NCBI RefSeq assembly: GCF_003984645.1
Contig: NZ_RWKI01000012.1
Location: 62,001 to 126,000, forward strand
Reading direction: 5' to 3'
From: Variovorax sp. MHTC-1
GTDB taxonomy: Bacteria; Pseudomonadota; Gammaproteobacteria; Burkholderiales; Burkholderiaceae_C
DNA length: 64,000 nt
Part shown: one piece after another, positions 1 through 10,685 of the stretch
Position numbering within the stretch: position 1 is the stretch's first letter
Layout of the letters: every line of letters starts with the position of its first letter
The notes under the pieces: model-generated
The model's database searches: none
The model's input: the letters and a program-made list of their open reading frames with translations, nothing else
What the model was told of the DNA's origin: nothing
Program-made: the position numbers and the translations under genes

Positions 1-1231
<1,231 letters not shown>

Positions 1232-1235
<4 letters not shown>

Positions 1236-2776
1236 TGCCGCGCCAGCAGCCGGCTTTCGCGCGCCGGCGAGCGCACCAGGTAAGGCTGGCCGGCGGCCTC
1301 CGATTTGCGCAGCGCCATCTCTTCCTTGTTCGATGAAACGGGCGCCGGACAGGCGCCGCCGCTCTGCAGCGCCAGCGCGGCCGCGAGCCGCGCCTCCGCC
1401 GGATCGCCGAGCGCATGGCCGAAGTCGTCCGGCACCACGCAGGTGGGCGCGAAGCCGTCGCTGTAGTCGCCGAAGCCCTGCTGGTTCACGCCCTGGAACT
1501 GGATCGCGAAGTAGGTCGTGCCGCAGTTGTCCTGCGGGAAGAAGCCATAGGGCTTGCCGCAGGTGGTGCCGCCGACCAGGTTCACCGTGACACCGATGCC
1601 GCGCAGGCTGTTGACCACCGATTCGCTGGCGGAGCAGGTGTCGGGGCCGGCCAGCACGGTGACGCGCGACAGGCCCAGCCGCGGCAATGCCTGGCCCGCC
1701 GGCACCGAGAAGCCGCGCGAAGTCGCATGGAAAGGCAGGGTGGCTTGCGCAGGCGACAGGTTGAAAGGATTCTTGTTGTTGAACTGCAGGCGCTCGAACA
1801 CGGCGCCGGTGGTCGCCGCGCCCGAGCTGACCATGGAGGCCAGCTCGCTGGCGATGTCGAGCAGGCCGCCGCCGTTGTAGCGCATGTCGATCACCAGGTC
1901 GGTGATGCCGTCGCTCTTGAGCTGGTTCACGGCCGCGACCAGCGGCGCCTCGGCCGTTGCCAGGTAGTCGTTGAAGAGCAGATAGCCGACCGGGCCGCTG
2001 GCCGTGGCGATGGTCTTCACGTTCTGCACCGGTGTGCGGGTGATGCGCGCGGCGGTCAGCGTCAGGGTGCGCTCGCTGCCGTCGGGCGCGCGCAGCTTGA
2101 AGCTGTGCGCCTCGCCTTCGCGCGCCGGCGCGAGGCCGGCATTGAGCGTGGCGGTGTCGGTGCCGCTCACGACATCGACACCGTCGATCTCGAGCAGCCG
2201 GGTCCCGCGCACGATCGCGGCCTGTGCCGCAGGCGAGCCGGGCTCTGTATAGGCCACGCGCACGTCGCGCGGCGGCGAGGCGCTCAGGAAAGCCAGCTCG
2301 GCGCCGTAGCCCACGCCGACGCCGTTGCGCGACAGGGCGCGGTAGACGGCGGTGTCCTGCGTGAAGTGGAAGCGGTCCTTGGCGCGGCCGGCCGCCGTGA
2401 GCCCGGGCGTCTTGAGCACGCTGAAGTAGGTGATCGGCGTGGCGTAGTCACTGGCGGCCAGCGTGGCGGGCACCTCGTCGAACCAGAGGTAGGTTTCGTC
2501 GATCCATCCGCGCACCCAGCGCTTCTCGGTGGCGAGCGTGCCGGGCTGGTCCGGGAAGGCAGCGCCGGTGTCCGGGTCGATGCCGGTGCGCGGCGCCGCA
2601 CACTGGCCGGCGACGCTGGAGGACGCAACGATCGCCTCGTCGCCGGAAGCGGCTGTCGGCGCCATGGCCAGCGGTGCTCCGCCGCCGCCTCCACCGCCGC
2701 CTCCGCATGCCGTGAGCACGGCCGCGGCCGCGAGCATGGCCAGCGCTGCCGCGCGCATGCGCAGTACATCCCTCAT
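1232..2776 (-). CDS. S41 family C-terminal-processing-like peptidase, lipoprotein
   Basis: A 514-residue exported serine protease. It begins with a signal peptide and lipobox (LTAC, Cys24) followed by ten glycines, so it is probably a membrane-anchored lipoprotein. An N-terminal S41-type domain is followed by a PDZ-like region (about residues 150-245) and the S41 core: the DMRYNGGG strand-turn (298-305), a nucleophile at Ser384 in the SASE motif, and a general-base Lys408 in TTCGKP. Family members cleave proteins near their C termini in the periplasm; the substrate cannot be told here. It overlaps the recQ stop tail-to-tail and lies downstream of the AAA+ gene on the same strand with a 51-bp gap. 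The polyglycine linker after the lipid-modified Cys is unusually long. Confidence 0.88.
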
Positions 2777-2827
2777 GAAACTCTCCCCCGCGCGCCGGTG
2801 CCCGGCGTGGCTGCTGTTTGATCTTGC

Positions 2828-5149
2828 TTATTGGACGAAGCCGATGCCGCGCGATTCGCGCACTTCGGGCTTGATCCGGTGCTCGGCATCGAGCTGGTCG
2901 AGAAACTCGGCGGCCGAAAACTCGACCGCGAGGATATCCGTCTGGCGTTTCACTGCCGCGAAATCGCCCGGGCAGAGCTGCGGAAGGCGGGCCAGCCGCC
3001 GCGTGATCTCGCCCGTCATGCGCGTCGCATCGCCGTCCAGCGCCTCGGTGATGAACATGCGTTCGCGCTGCTCGCCGGTCAGCGGCATGAACTTGATCTT
3101 GAAGGTGAAGCGGCGCAGCGCGGCCTGGTCGATCCGGTCGAGCAGGTTGGTGGTGCAGACGAAGATGCCGTCGAAGCGCTCCATGCCCTGCAGCATCTCG
3201 TTGACCTCGGTCACTTCATAGGTGCGCTGCGCGCCGCGGCGGTCCTGCAGGAAGCTGTCGGCCTCGTCGAGCAGCAGGATCGCCTTCTCGGCTTCGGCCT
3301 CCTTGAACATGGCGGCCATGTTCTGCTCGGTCTCGCCCACATACTTGCTCATCAGGTCGCTCGCCTGCTTGATGATCAGCGGGCGGCCGATGGCCTTGGC
3401 GATGTGCTCGGCGAGCGCGGTCTTGCCGGTGCCGGGCGCGCCGTAGAAGCACAGCGTGCCATGGCCGCGCGCCTTGAGCGCCTCGACGATGCGCGGGATC
3501 TCGAAGCGGGTTTCGACATTGAGCATGCCGAGGTCGTAGGTGGTCACGCTGCGGCGCGCGCCGAGGCCGTCCGGCGTGCCCAGGGCCAGATCGGCATTGC
3601 GCAGCTGCCGCTCGATCAGGCTTTCGACCGATGTTCCTTCGGTCATCGCCAGGCCGGCGAAGCGCACCGCGGTGCGGATCTGCGCCGGCGTCAGGCCCTT
3701 GCGGCCGGCCAGCTTGGCGGTGAAGGCCTCGGACACCGAGACGCCTTCGAGCGTCTTGCGCACCAGCTGCTCGCGCGCGCCGGGCGGCGGCGACTTGAGC
3801 TCGAGGTGGTAGGCGAAGCGGCGCCGGAAGGCCGGATCGATCTGCTCGATGCGGTTGGTCACCCACAGCGTGGGCACCGCATTCGATTCGAGGATTTGGT
3901 TGACCCAGGCCTTGCCGCTCACGCTGCCGCTGGCCGGGGCGGGCACCTGCTCGGCGCGCGCCATGAACTGGGCGGCCTCGGTGCTGATCGGCGGGAACAC
4001 GTCTTCGACTTCGTCGAACAGGAGCGCAGCCTGCGCGCTGCCCTTGAGGAACACCTGCGCGATCTGCAGCGAGCGGTAGCGGTCGCGGCCGGAGAGCGAG
4101 TTGCCATCGCGATCGGCGTACTCGACCTCGAAGAGCTCGAGCCCCGCGGCCTGCGCGACCACCTTGGCGAGCTCGGTCTTGCCGGTGCCGGGCGGGCCGT
4201 AGAGCAGCACGTTGACGCCCGGCTCCTTGCGCGCCACCGCGGCGCACAGCAGGGTGATCAGCATCTGCGCATCGTCGTGGACGAAGGCGAAGTCCTGCAC
4301 CGTCAGCGCACTCTTGGCGGACGGCCGCGTGAACACGGCCATCAGCTCGTTGTGGTCGCGGTATTCGCGCATCAGCACCGGCGGCAGCTTCTCGCTGACC
4401 TTCATCAGGTCGGCCAAGTCGGTGATGTTGTGCTCGGAGATCAGGTTTTCGACCAGGCCGATGCGCTCGAGCCGGGAGCCCGCGCGCAGCGCTTCACCCA
4501 CGTCGGTTGCATTGACGCCGGCCACCTCGGCGATGGCGGCGTAGGCCTCGGGCGCATTGTTGACCTTGAATTCGACCAGCAGCGAGCGCAGATCGCGCTG
4601 GTAGCGTGCCAGCGTGCCGTAGAGCAGCAGCGCGCGCTCGGCCTTGTTGAGCTGCAGCAGGCCGGCGAGCGCGTCGATGTTCTTCTCGACCAGTGTCGAC
4701 TGCTTGCGCAGCGCATGCGTGAGCCAGTCGCGCGTGACCGAGAGCACGGAGAGCAGGTCCTTCGGCTGGTCCTTGGCGTATTCGTCGAGATAGAAGAACA
4801 GCGTGCCTTCTTCATAAGGGCCGCGCCAGACGCCGTGGCGCTCGAGCAGCGTGCGGCCGTCGAAGTTCTCGACGCCCTTCCAGATCTCATTGCCCGCGCA
4901 GCGCCGCCCGAGGAATTCGCGCAGGCGCAAGAGCACCGGCGCGGGCCAGACCAGGTGCCGGCCGGTGAGCGAAAGAAGGCCGTTGAGGTCGCGCCGCACG
5001 TTGAAGCGCGGCCCTTGCTTGGCTGCCAGCGTGAGGACGAAGTGCGAGCACATGAGCTCGAGCACCGGCGCCTCCTTGAGTCCGGGCGACGGCAATGCGT
5101 GCCCGCGCGAAGCAGCCGCCACCACATCGACCCCGGAACGCTTGACCAT
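2828..5149 (-). CDS. double-AAA+ ATPase (SpoVK/CDC48-like architecture), function unknown
   Basis: A 773-residue cytoplasmic protein with two AAA+ modules. The first has Walker A GPPGTGKT (Lys324) and Walker B LLFDEVED; the second has Walker A GAPGTGKT (Lys576) and Walker B LLLDEADS, followed by sensor-1-like CTTN. About 300 residues precede the first module and have no domain I recognise. Tandem AAA+ modules usually form hexameric remodelling machines, but the N-terminal part that would define the substrate is unfamiliar. Both ATPase sites look intact. There is no adjacent protease or adaptor apart from the S41 gene downstream, so operon partnership is only a possibility. Confidence 0.85.
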   Translation of the reverse strand: MVKRSGVDVVAAASRGHALPSPGLKEAPVLELMCSHFVLTLAAKQGPRFNVRRDLNGLLSLTGRHLVWPAPVLLRLREFLGRRCAGNEIWKGVENFDGRTLLERHGVWRGPYEEGTLFFYLDEYAKDQPKDLLSVLSVTRDWLTHALRKQSTLVEKNIDALAGLLQLNKAERALLLYGTLARYQRDLRSLLVEFKVNNAPEAYAAIAEVAGVNATDVGEALRAGSRLERIGLVENLISEHNITDLADLMKVSEKLPPVLMREYRDHNELMAVFTRPSAKSALTVQDFAFVHDDAQMLITLLCAAVARKEPGVNVLLYGPPGTGKTELAKVVAQAAGLELFEVEYADRDGNSLSGRDRYRSLQIAQVFLKGSAQAALLFDEVEDVFPPISTEAAQFMARAEQVPAPASGSVSGKAWVNQILESNAVPTLWVTNRIEQIDPAFRRRFAYHLELKSPPPGAREQLVRKTLEGVSVSEAFTAKLAGRKGLTPAQIRTAVRFAGLAMTEGTSVESLIERQLRNADLALGTPDGLGARRSVTTYDLGMLNVETRFEIPRIVEALKARGHGTLCFYGAPGTGKTALAEHIAKAIGRPLIIKQASDLMSKYVGETEQNMAAMFKEAEAEKAILLLDEADSFLQDRRGAQRTYEVTEVNEMLQGMERFDGIFVCTTNLLDRIDQAALRRFTFKIKFMPLTGEQRERMFITEALDGDATRMTGEITRRLARLPQLCPGDFAAVKRQTDILAVEFSAAEFLDQLDAEHRIKPEVRESRGIGFVQ

Positions 5150-5261
5150 CGAACAACCTCACGCTAGGAGAATGAGAACCTGAGCGCGACCATAGCGCAG
5201 AGTTTTGGCTTGGGGAAGACTCGGGAACGGTAAAAACCCTGATGTTGCGAATCCGTCCACA

Positions 5262-6470
5262 ATGCCGCCCATGCTTGGAATCGAAGACATCGAACGCGCC
5301 GCCGTGCGCCTGCGCGGGCAGGTGCTCGATACGCCCTGCGTGGAATCGCGCACCCTGTCCGAAATCGTCGGCGCGCAGGTGTTCCTCAAGTTCGAGAACC
5401 TGCAGTTCACGTCGTCGTTCAAGGAACGGGGCGCCTGCAACAAGCTCGTCGATCTTTCGCTGGCCGGCACCCGCGGTGTGATCGCGATGTCGGCCGGCAA
5501 CCATGCCCAGGGCGTTGCCTACCACGCGCAGCGCCTCGGCCTCAGGGCCCTGATCGTGATGCCGCGCTTCACGCCGGGCGTGAAGATCGAGCGCACCCGC
5601 GGTTTCGGCGCGGAGATCGAACTGCATGGCGACACCCTGGACGCGGCGCGCGCCCATGCGCTGGCGCTCGCCGAGCGCGAAGGCCTGGCCTTCGTCCATC
5701 CCTATGACGACGAAGCGATCATCGCGGGCCAGGGCACGGTGGCGCTCGAAATGCTCGATGCGGTGCCCGAGCTCGACGCGCTGGTGGTCTCGGTCGGCGG
5801 CGGCGGGCTGATCGCCGGCATGGCGCTCGCCGCACGGGCGCGCAAGCCCGGCATCGAGATCGTCGGCGTCCAGACGCGGCGCTTTCCGGCGATGGTCAAT
5901 GCGGTCCAGGGCACGCAGCACGTGCAGGGCACGAGCACGATCGCCGAGGGCATCGCGGTGGGCACGCCCGGCGTGCTGACGCGCGAGATCATCGCCTCGC
6001 AAGTCGACGACCTGCTCTTGGTCGACGAGGGCGACATCGAGCAGGCCGTGCTGATGCTGCTCGAAATCGAGAAGACGCTGGTCGAAGGCGCCGGCGCCGC
6101 CGGGCTCGCTGCACTGATCCGCCATCCCGAGCGCTTCAAGGGCAAGCGGGTGGGGCTGGTGCTCTCGGGCGGCAACATCGACCCGCTGCTCCTGGCCGCG
6201 ATCATCGAGCGCGGCATGGTCCGGGCCGGCCGGCTCGCGCGCGTGCGCGTCAGCGCACGCGACGTGCCGGGCTCCCTGGCCCAGATCACGGCCACTGTGG
6301 CGGAAGCGGGCGCCAACGTCGATGAGGTGCACCACCAGCGCGCCTTCACCATGCTGGCGGCGCAGAACGTCGACATCGAACTGGTGCTGCAGACCCGCGG
6401 CCGCGCGCACCTGTCGGCCGTGCTCGACGCGCTGCGGGATGCCGGCTTCGAAGCGGAAGAGCAACGCTGA
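5262..6470 (+). CDS. ilvA: threonine ammonia-lyase (threonine dehydratase) with ACT domain
   Basis: A PLP enzyme that deaminates L-threonine (often also L-serine) to 2-oxobutanoate and ammonia. From the start at 5262 it has 402 residues, the usual length for the single-ACT, TdcB/IlvA-like type. The PLP lysine is Lys54 in SSFKERGA; the phosphate-binding loop SAGNHAQGVA and the glycine-rich VSVGGGGLIAG follow. The last about 75 residues form one ACT domain (VRVSARDVPGSLAQITATVAEAG). An upstream ATG at 5205 would add 19 residues without similarity to the family, so 5262 or 5271 is preferred. It diverges from the AAA+ gene. Whether its role is biosynthetic (isoleucine) or catabolic cannot be decided from sequence. 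Confidence 0.92.
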   Translation: MPPMLGIEDIERAAVRLRGQVLDTPCVESRTLSEIVGAQVFLKFENLQFTSSFKERGACNKLVDLSLAGTRGVIAMSAGNHAQGVAYHAQRLGLRALIVMPRFTPGVKIERTRGFGAEIELHGDTLDAARAHALALAEREGLAFVHPYDDEAIIAGQGTVALEMLDAVPELDALVVSVGGGGLIAGMALAARARKPGIEIVGVQTRRFPAMVNAVQGTQHVQGTSTIAEGIAVGTPGVLTREIIASQVDDLLLVDEGDIEQAVLMLLEIEKTLVEGAGAAGLAALIRHPERFKGKRVGLVLSGGNIDPLLLAAIIERGMVRAGRLARVRVSARDVPGSLAQITATVAEAGANVDEVHHQRAFTMLAAQNVDIELVLQTRGRAHLSAVLDALRDAGFEAEEQR

Positions 6471-6550
6471 GGGCTCTGGCAAGCCCCTAGATGGCCATCT
6501 GCAGGCCAGTCGGTAAAATGGCCTCAGTTTTGCGAACCCAAGGAACAACG

Positions 6551-6703
6551 ATGTCCAACCCAACGCCTGTCGAACCCGGCCAAGACGCCGTCGTCGAAGC
6601 CGACGCCGTCGAATCGATCGTTCATCTGATGCCCCTGGTCCTGCCGGTGGCCGGCGGCGTGCTGATGCTGCTTTTGGCATCCATCGCCGTCTACATGGCC
6701 TGA
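6551..6703 (+). CDS. small single-span membrane protein, 50 residues, unknown
   Basis: The ORF opens further upstream (6491), but the ATG at 6551 follows a purine-rich AAGGAACAACG and gives a compact 50-residue protein. Its first half is acidic (several Glu and Asp), and the second half is one clear membrane helix ([21 protein letters not shown]) that ends the protein. A TAAAAT hexamer at 6514-6519 is a possible -10 element. It lies between the threonine ammonia-lyase and pckG on the same strand. I do not recognise a family; a tail-anchored orientation with cytoplasmic N terminus is likely by composition. Confidence 0.55.
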   Translation: MSNPTPVEPGQDAVVEADAVESIVHLMPLVLPVAGGVLMLLLASIAVYMA

Positions 6704-6885
6704 CATCCGGCTGCGGCGCCGGCGTACACCGCGCGCCGCGCCGCGATTCGAGGATGCGGGGCCCTCGCCAGGCGCCATCGATCCTCGCCTCCCGAGACGG
6801 GAAACGTTTTTTCCAACGGACCTCGCCTGCTCCAGGCACCGAGCCCCGTTCGGAAAGACGATTTTTCAACTTAGGAGACACATTG

Positions 6886-8736
6886 ATGAACGCACCTCTC
6901 AAGGGTTTGGCCGTACAGGCGCCCTCGTATGTCAGGAATGCGAAGCTGATCGCCTGGGTGGCCGATATGGCCGCGCTGTGCAAACCCGAGGCCGTTCACT
7001 GGTGCGACGGCAGCACCGAAGAGTACGACCGGCTCTGCCAGCGCCTGGTCGACGCCGGCACCTTCAAGAAGCTCGACCCCGCCAAGCGCCCCAATTCCTT
7101 CCTTGCGAGTTCCGACCCGAGCGATGTCGCCCGCGTCGAAGACCGCACATTCATCTGTTCCGACAAGAAGGAAGACGCCGGCCCGACCAACAACTGGATG
7201 GCGCCGGCCGAAATGCGCGCCACGCTGCAGCCGCTGTTCGACGGCTGCATGAAAGGCCGCACGATGTACGTCGTGCCCTTCAGCATGGGACCGCTGGGCT
7301 CGCCGATCGCGCACATCGGCATCGAGCTGTCCGACAGCCCCTACGTGGCGGTCAACATGAAGATCATGACCCGCATGGGCAAGCCGGTGTACGACGTGCT
7401 CGGCGCCGACGGCGAGTTCGTGCCCTGCGTGCACACGGTGGGCGCGCCGCTGGAGCCCGGCCAGAACGACGTAGCCTGGCCCTGCAACAAGACCAAGTAC
7501 ATCGTCCACTACCCTGCGACGCGCGAAATCTGGAGCTACGGCTCGGGCTACGGCGGCAACGCGCTGCTGGGCAAGAAGTGCTTCGCGCTGCGCATCGCCT
7601 CGAACATGGGCCGCGACGAGGGCTGGCTCGCGGAGCACATGCTGATCCTCGGCGTGACCAATCCCGAGGGCAAGAAGTACCACGTGGCCGCGGCCTTCCC
7701 GAGCGCCTGCGGCAAGACCAATTTCGCGATGCTGATTCCGCCGGCCGGCTTCGAAGGCTGGAAGGTCACGACCATCGGCGACGACATCGCCTGGATCAAG
7801 CCCGGCGCCGACGGCAAGCTGCACGCGATCAACCCCGAAGCGGGCTATTTCGGCGTCGCACCCGGCACCAACATCCAGACCAACCCGAACTGCATGGCCA
7901 GCCTGGACCGCGACGTGATCTTCACCAACGTGGCGCTGACCGACGACGGCGACGTCTGGTGGGAAGGCATGACCGAGGAGCCCCCGGCGCATGCCATCGA
8001 CTGGCAGGGCAATGACTGGACCCCGGCCATCGCGAAGGAGACCGGCGCCAAGGCCGCGCATCCGAACGCCCGGTTCACGGTCGCGGCAACCAACAACCCG
8101 GCGCTCGACGACGCCTGGGACGACCCGAAGGGCGTGGCGATCGACGCCTTCATCTTCGGCGGCCGTCGTTCCACCACCGTGCCGCTCGTGACCGAGGCGC
8201 GCAACTGGGTCGAAGGCGTCTACATGGCCGCGACCATGGGTTCGGAAACCACCGCCGCAGCGGGTGGCAAGCAGGGCGTGGTGCGGCGCGATCCGTTCGC
8301 GATGCTGCCCTTCGCCGGCTACAACATGAGCGACTACTTCCAGCACTGGCTGGATCTCGGGAAGAAGCTCGAAGCCCTGGGCGCGAAGCTGCCCAAGATC
8401 TATACGGCCAACTGGTTCCGCAAGGGCGCGGACGGCAAGTTCGTCTGGCCCGGCTACGGCGAGAACATGCGTGTCCTGAAGTGGATGATCGACCGCATCG
8501 AGCACAAGGGCGAGGGCACGGAGCATGTGTTCGGCGTCAGCCCGCGCTACGAAGACCTCAACTGGACCGGCCTGGACTTCAGCGCCGAGCAGTTCGACAC
8601 CGTCACCCACATCGACAAGGCCGCCTGGCAGGCCGAACTGAAGCTGCATGCCGAGTTGTTCCAGCAACTGGCGCACCACCTGCCGAAGGAGCTGTCGGCC
8701 ACCAAGGCCGCGATCGAGCAGCGCCTGGCGGCCTGA
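6886..8736 (+). CDS. pckG: phosphoenolpyruvate carboxykinase (GTP)
   Basis: Catalyses oxaloacetate + GTP to phosphoenolpyruvate + GDP + CO2, the first step of gluconeogenesis from organic acids. The start at 6886 is set by the RBS TTAGGAGA at 6871-6878 and leaves 616 residues, the normal size of the GTP-dependent family. The kinase P-loop is FPSACGKTN with Lys277, containing the active-site Cys275 typical of GTP-type enzymes. [15 protein letters not shown] and FIFGGRR stretches of the family are also present. A longer ORF from 6754 is an unrelated 5' extension. The gene stands alone and ends in a strong terminator. This suits an organism living on organic acids and aromatics. Confidence 0.97.
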   Translation: MNAPLKGLAVQAPSYVRNAKLIAWVADMAALCKPEAVHWCDGSTEEYDRLCQRLVDAGTFKKLDPAKRPNSFLASSDPSDVARVEDRTFICSDKKEDAGPTNNWMAPAEMRATLQPLFDGCMKGRTMYVVPFSMGPLGSPIAHIGIELSDSPYVAVNMKIMTRMGKPVYDVLGADGEFVPCVHTVGAPLEPGQNDVAWPCNKTKYIVHYPATREIWSYGSGYGGNALLGKKCFALRIASNMGRDEGWLAEHMLILGVTNPEGKKYHVAAAFPSACGKTNFAMLIPPAGFEGWKVTTIGDDIAWIKPGADGKLHAINPEAGYFGVAPGTNIQTNPNCMASLDRDVIFTNVALTDDGDVWWEGMTEEPPAHAIDWQGNDWTPAIAKETGAKAAHPNARFTVAATNNPALDDAWDDPKGVAIDAFIFGGRRSTTVPLVTEARNWVEGVYMAATMGSETTAAAGGKQGVVRRDPFAMLPFAGYNMSDYFQHWLDLGKKLEALGAKLPKIYTANWFRKGADGKFVWPGYGENMRVLKWMIDRIEHKGEGTEHVFGVSPRYEDLNWTGLDFSAEQFDTVTHIDKAAWQAELKLHAELFQQLAHHLPKELSATKAAIEQRLAA

Positions 8737-8752
8737 TCGCTGCGCTCGCCCC

Positions 8753-8784
8753 AAAGAAAAAGCCGCCCGAGGGCGGCTTTTTTC
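8753..8784. terminator. intrinsic terminator, probably bidirectional
   Basis: A perfect 8-bp stem AGCCGCCC / GGGCGGCT (8761-8768 and 8771-8778) with a two-base GA turn is followed by five T residues and preceded by an A-rich run (AAAGAAAA). It sits between the convergent ends of pckG and the minus-strand membrane protein, so it can stop transcription from both sides. Confidence 0.9.
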
Positions 8785-8798
8785 TGGGTCCGAGCGGA

Positions 8799-9326
8799 TC
8801 AATAGTACTGGCCGAGGTTCACGCGGCGCAGTGCCTGGTAGAGCGTCGGCGTCGCGGCGTCGGCGGAAGCCTTGGCGACGGTCACCGGCTCTTCGGCCGC
8901 GTCCGCTTCCGCTTCCTGGCGCGAAGCGATCGCCTGCAGGTCGCGAAGAATGCGCGGATCGTGCTTCGCATAGGCCATGAACTGTTCATCGGCGCGGGCC
9001 GCGGCACGGCGTTCCGCTGCAGCGCGCATGCCGGACAAGGCACGGACGGCCAGGCTGCGCGCGGTACCGGCGAAGAAAGCGATGGCGGCGAAAGCCACGC
9101 CCCAGAGCACGAGCCAGGCGACGAGCAGCCCACCGTCGTTCCAGGTCGACATGAGCTTGTCGGCCACCACGAGCAGGGATGCAACGATGGCGGCGAGCAG
9201 CAGCGCTGCCAGGCCGCGGGCGCCGTCGAAACTGCGGCGTGCGGCGCGAATGTGGTCGATCACGGCCTCGGCGCGGGCGACGCCCGGATGAGTGGCCGGT
9301 TGGTCTACGTGAACAAAGCTGGTCAT
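8799..9326 (-). CDS. two-span membrane protein of unknown function
   Basis: A 175-residue protein with a short soluble N terminus, two adjacent hydrophobic helices (about residues 38-56 and 66-86) and a long charged, alanine-rich C-terminal half with predicted helix or coiled coil (MRAAAERRAAARADEQFMAYAKHDPRILRDLQAI). The last residues LYQALRRVNLGQYY look like a conserved tail. A good RBS (GGAGGGACTT) precedes the ATG. It diverges from the LysR gene at 9436, across a 109-bp gap containing an inverted repeat, so it may be that regulator's target. I do not recognise the family. Confidence 0.75.
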   Translation of the reverse strand: MTSFVHVDQPATHPGVARAEAVIDHIRAARRSFDGARGLAALLLAAIVASLLVVADKLMSTWNDGGLLVAWLVLWGVAFAAIAFFAGTARSLAVRALSGMRAAAERRAAARADEQFMAYAKHDPRILRDLQAIASRQEAEADAAEEPVTVAKASADAATPTLYQALRRVNLGQYY

Positions 9327-9373
9327 GATGAAGTCCCTCCAAAAGGACGAGTGGCCGAGGCCGATGGGGTGAT

Positions 9374-9391
9374 ATTAGTAGTTTCCCTAAT
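9374..9391. promoter_or_regulatory. inverted repeat in divergent promoter region, candidate LysR site
   Basis: ATTAG and CTAAT (9374-9378, 9387-9391) face each other across 8 bases in an AT-richer patch between the divergent membrane protein and LysR genes. Position and symmetry fit a LysR-type binding site, but the arms are short. Confidence 0.4.
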
Positions 9392-9435
9392 GTTCCACCA
9401 CTTTATCTTCGTGATGCCTATCATTCATACAGCTG

Positions 9436-10404
9436 ATGGACGTCAACTTTCGCACGCTCGACCTCAACTTGCTCCGCGTCTTCGACGAGGTGATGGCGGA
9501 GCGCAACCTCACGCGCGCGGCTCGCAATCTCGCGATCACGCAGCCCGCCGTCAGCAATGCGCTGCGCCGCCTGCGCGAGACGCTCGGCGACGAGCTGGTG
9601 CGCCGCTCCGGAAGCGGCGTGGAGCCGACACCGCGCGCCTTGGCGCTGTGGCCGACCGTGCGCGACGCCCTGCGGCAGCTGCAGCACACGCTGGCGCCGG
9701 GCGAGTTCGACGCCGGCATCGCCGACACCACCTTCCTGCTGGCCATGGCCGACGCCACGGCCGCCGAGCTGGTTCCCGGGCTGGTGCAGATCGTGGAAAA
9801 GGAGGCACCCGCCGTCTCGCTGCGCGTGCTGCCGCTGACCACCCGCGATCCCAGGCGCATGCTGGAGAACGAAGAGGTGGACATGGCGATCGGCTACTTT
9901 CCGGCCGTGATCGCCAGCCTGGCGGCGCGCGGCCAGTCCGATGCCGCCATGCCGTTCGAGACGCAGCGGCTCTATGTCGGCGAGTATGTCTGCGTGATGC
10001 GGCGCGGCCATCCGCTGGCGGATTCGCCGCTGACGCTGGACGATTTCTGCGCCGCGCGCCACCTGCTGGTGAGCTTTTCGGGCCGGCCCTACGGCTTCAT
10101 CGACCAGACGCTGGGCGCACTGGGGCGCGAACGGCGCATCGTGATCACGGTCAACCAGTTCTTCACCGCGGGACGGGTGGTCGCGAATTCGGATCTGCTC
10201 ACCGTCCTGCCGCGCCACTTCGTCAAGGTCACGGGCATCGACGAGCAGCTGGTCCTGCGCGAACTGCCCTTCCAGCAACCGCTGGTGCATGTCGATGCGA
10301 TCTGGCACCGGCGGGCGCAGCATGGCCATGCGCACGAATGGCTGCGGCAGGCGCTGCTGCGCTCTGCCGCCGCGGCCTTCGCAGGCTCAGCGGACGACGC
10401 TTAG
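9436..10404 (+). CDS. LysR family transcriptional regulator
   Basis: A 322-residue regulator with an N-terminal winged helix-turn-helix (LTRAARNLAITQPAVSNALRR, about residues 24-44) and a C-terminal substrate-binding-like effector domain (from about residue 95). The N-terminal DLNLLRVFDEVMAERN stretch is typical of the NodD/PnbR-like subgroup. It is divergent from the 175-residue membrane protein. Its 3' end overlaps the small minus-strand ORF 10387-10560 by 18 bases. The effector is unknown. Confidence 0.92.
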   Translation: MDVNFRTLDLNLLRVFDEVMAERNLTRAARNLAITQPAVSNALRRLRETLGDELVRRSGSGVEPTPRALALWPTVRDALRQLQHTLAPGEFDAGIADTTFLLAMADATAAELVPGLVQIVEKEAPAVSLRVLPLTTRDPRRMLENEEVDMAIGYFPAVIASLAARGQSDAAMPFETQRLYVGEYVCVMRRGHPLADSPLTLDDFCAARHLLVSFSGRPYGFIDQTLGALGRERRIVITVNQFFTAGRVVANSDLLTVLPRHFVKVTGIDEQLVLRELPFQQPLVHVDAIWHRRAQHGHAHEWLRQALLRSAAAAFAGSADDA

Positions 10405-10560
10405 CCAGGCGCTGGCAGCAGTGCGCAGTTCCTGGGCGCGATGGGCGTCGAGGCCGGCGCTGTGGTCGGCGCTTTCCATCAGCGCGGCGGCCGGGCTGGC
10501 GGGGACTTCGATGGTGTCGAAACGGAAGAAACGTGCCACTTGGGCAACAAGGCTGAACAT
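10387..10560 (-). CDS. small orphan protein, 57 residues
   Basis: A minus-strand ORF from ATG at 10558-10560 to TGA at 10387-10389 codes for a 57-residue protein beginning MFSLVAQVARFFRFDTIEVP and ending AASAWLSVVR. Amphipathic helices with a central Asp/His-rich segment (ESADHSAGLDAHRAQELRTAA) look like real protein, and the ORF fills the gap between lysR and the phosphoesterase. No strong RBS is visible upstream of the ATG, and the 3' end overlaps the lysR tail. Short secreted or regulatory proteins like this occur in related genomes, but I cannot name a family. Confidence 0.45.
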   Translation of the reverse strand: MFSLVAQVARFFRFDTIEVPASPAAALMESADHSAGLDAHRAQELRTAASAWLSVVR

Positions 10561-10685
10561 GATGGTGCACGGCCCGAAGCCGGCGCTGGAGTGGTAATGG
10601 AACCAAGATTAAGGGTTTTCCCCAGTATTTCAAGCCGCTTCTCATGCACGTTATGCATGAGGATATTCGCCTAGACTCGCGCGCC

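Noticed and set aside
8784..10556. Extension of the frame running out of pckG toward the LysR region
   Set aside because: It lies across a terminator and antisense to or out of frame with genes that have recognisable domains.
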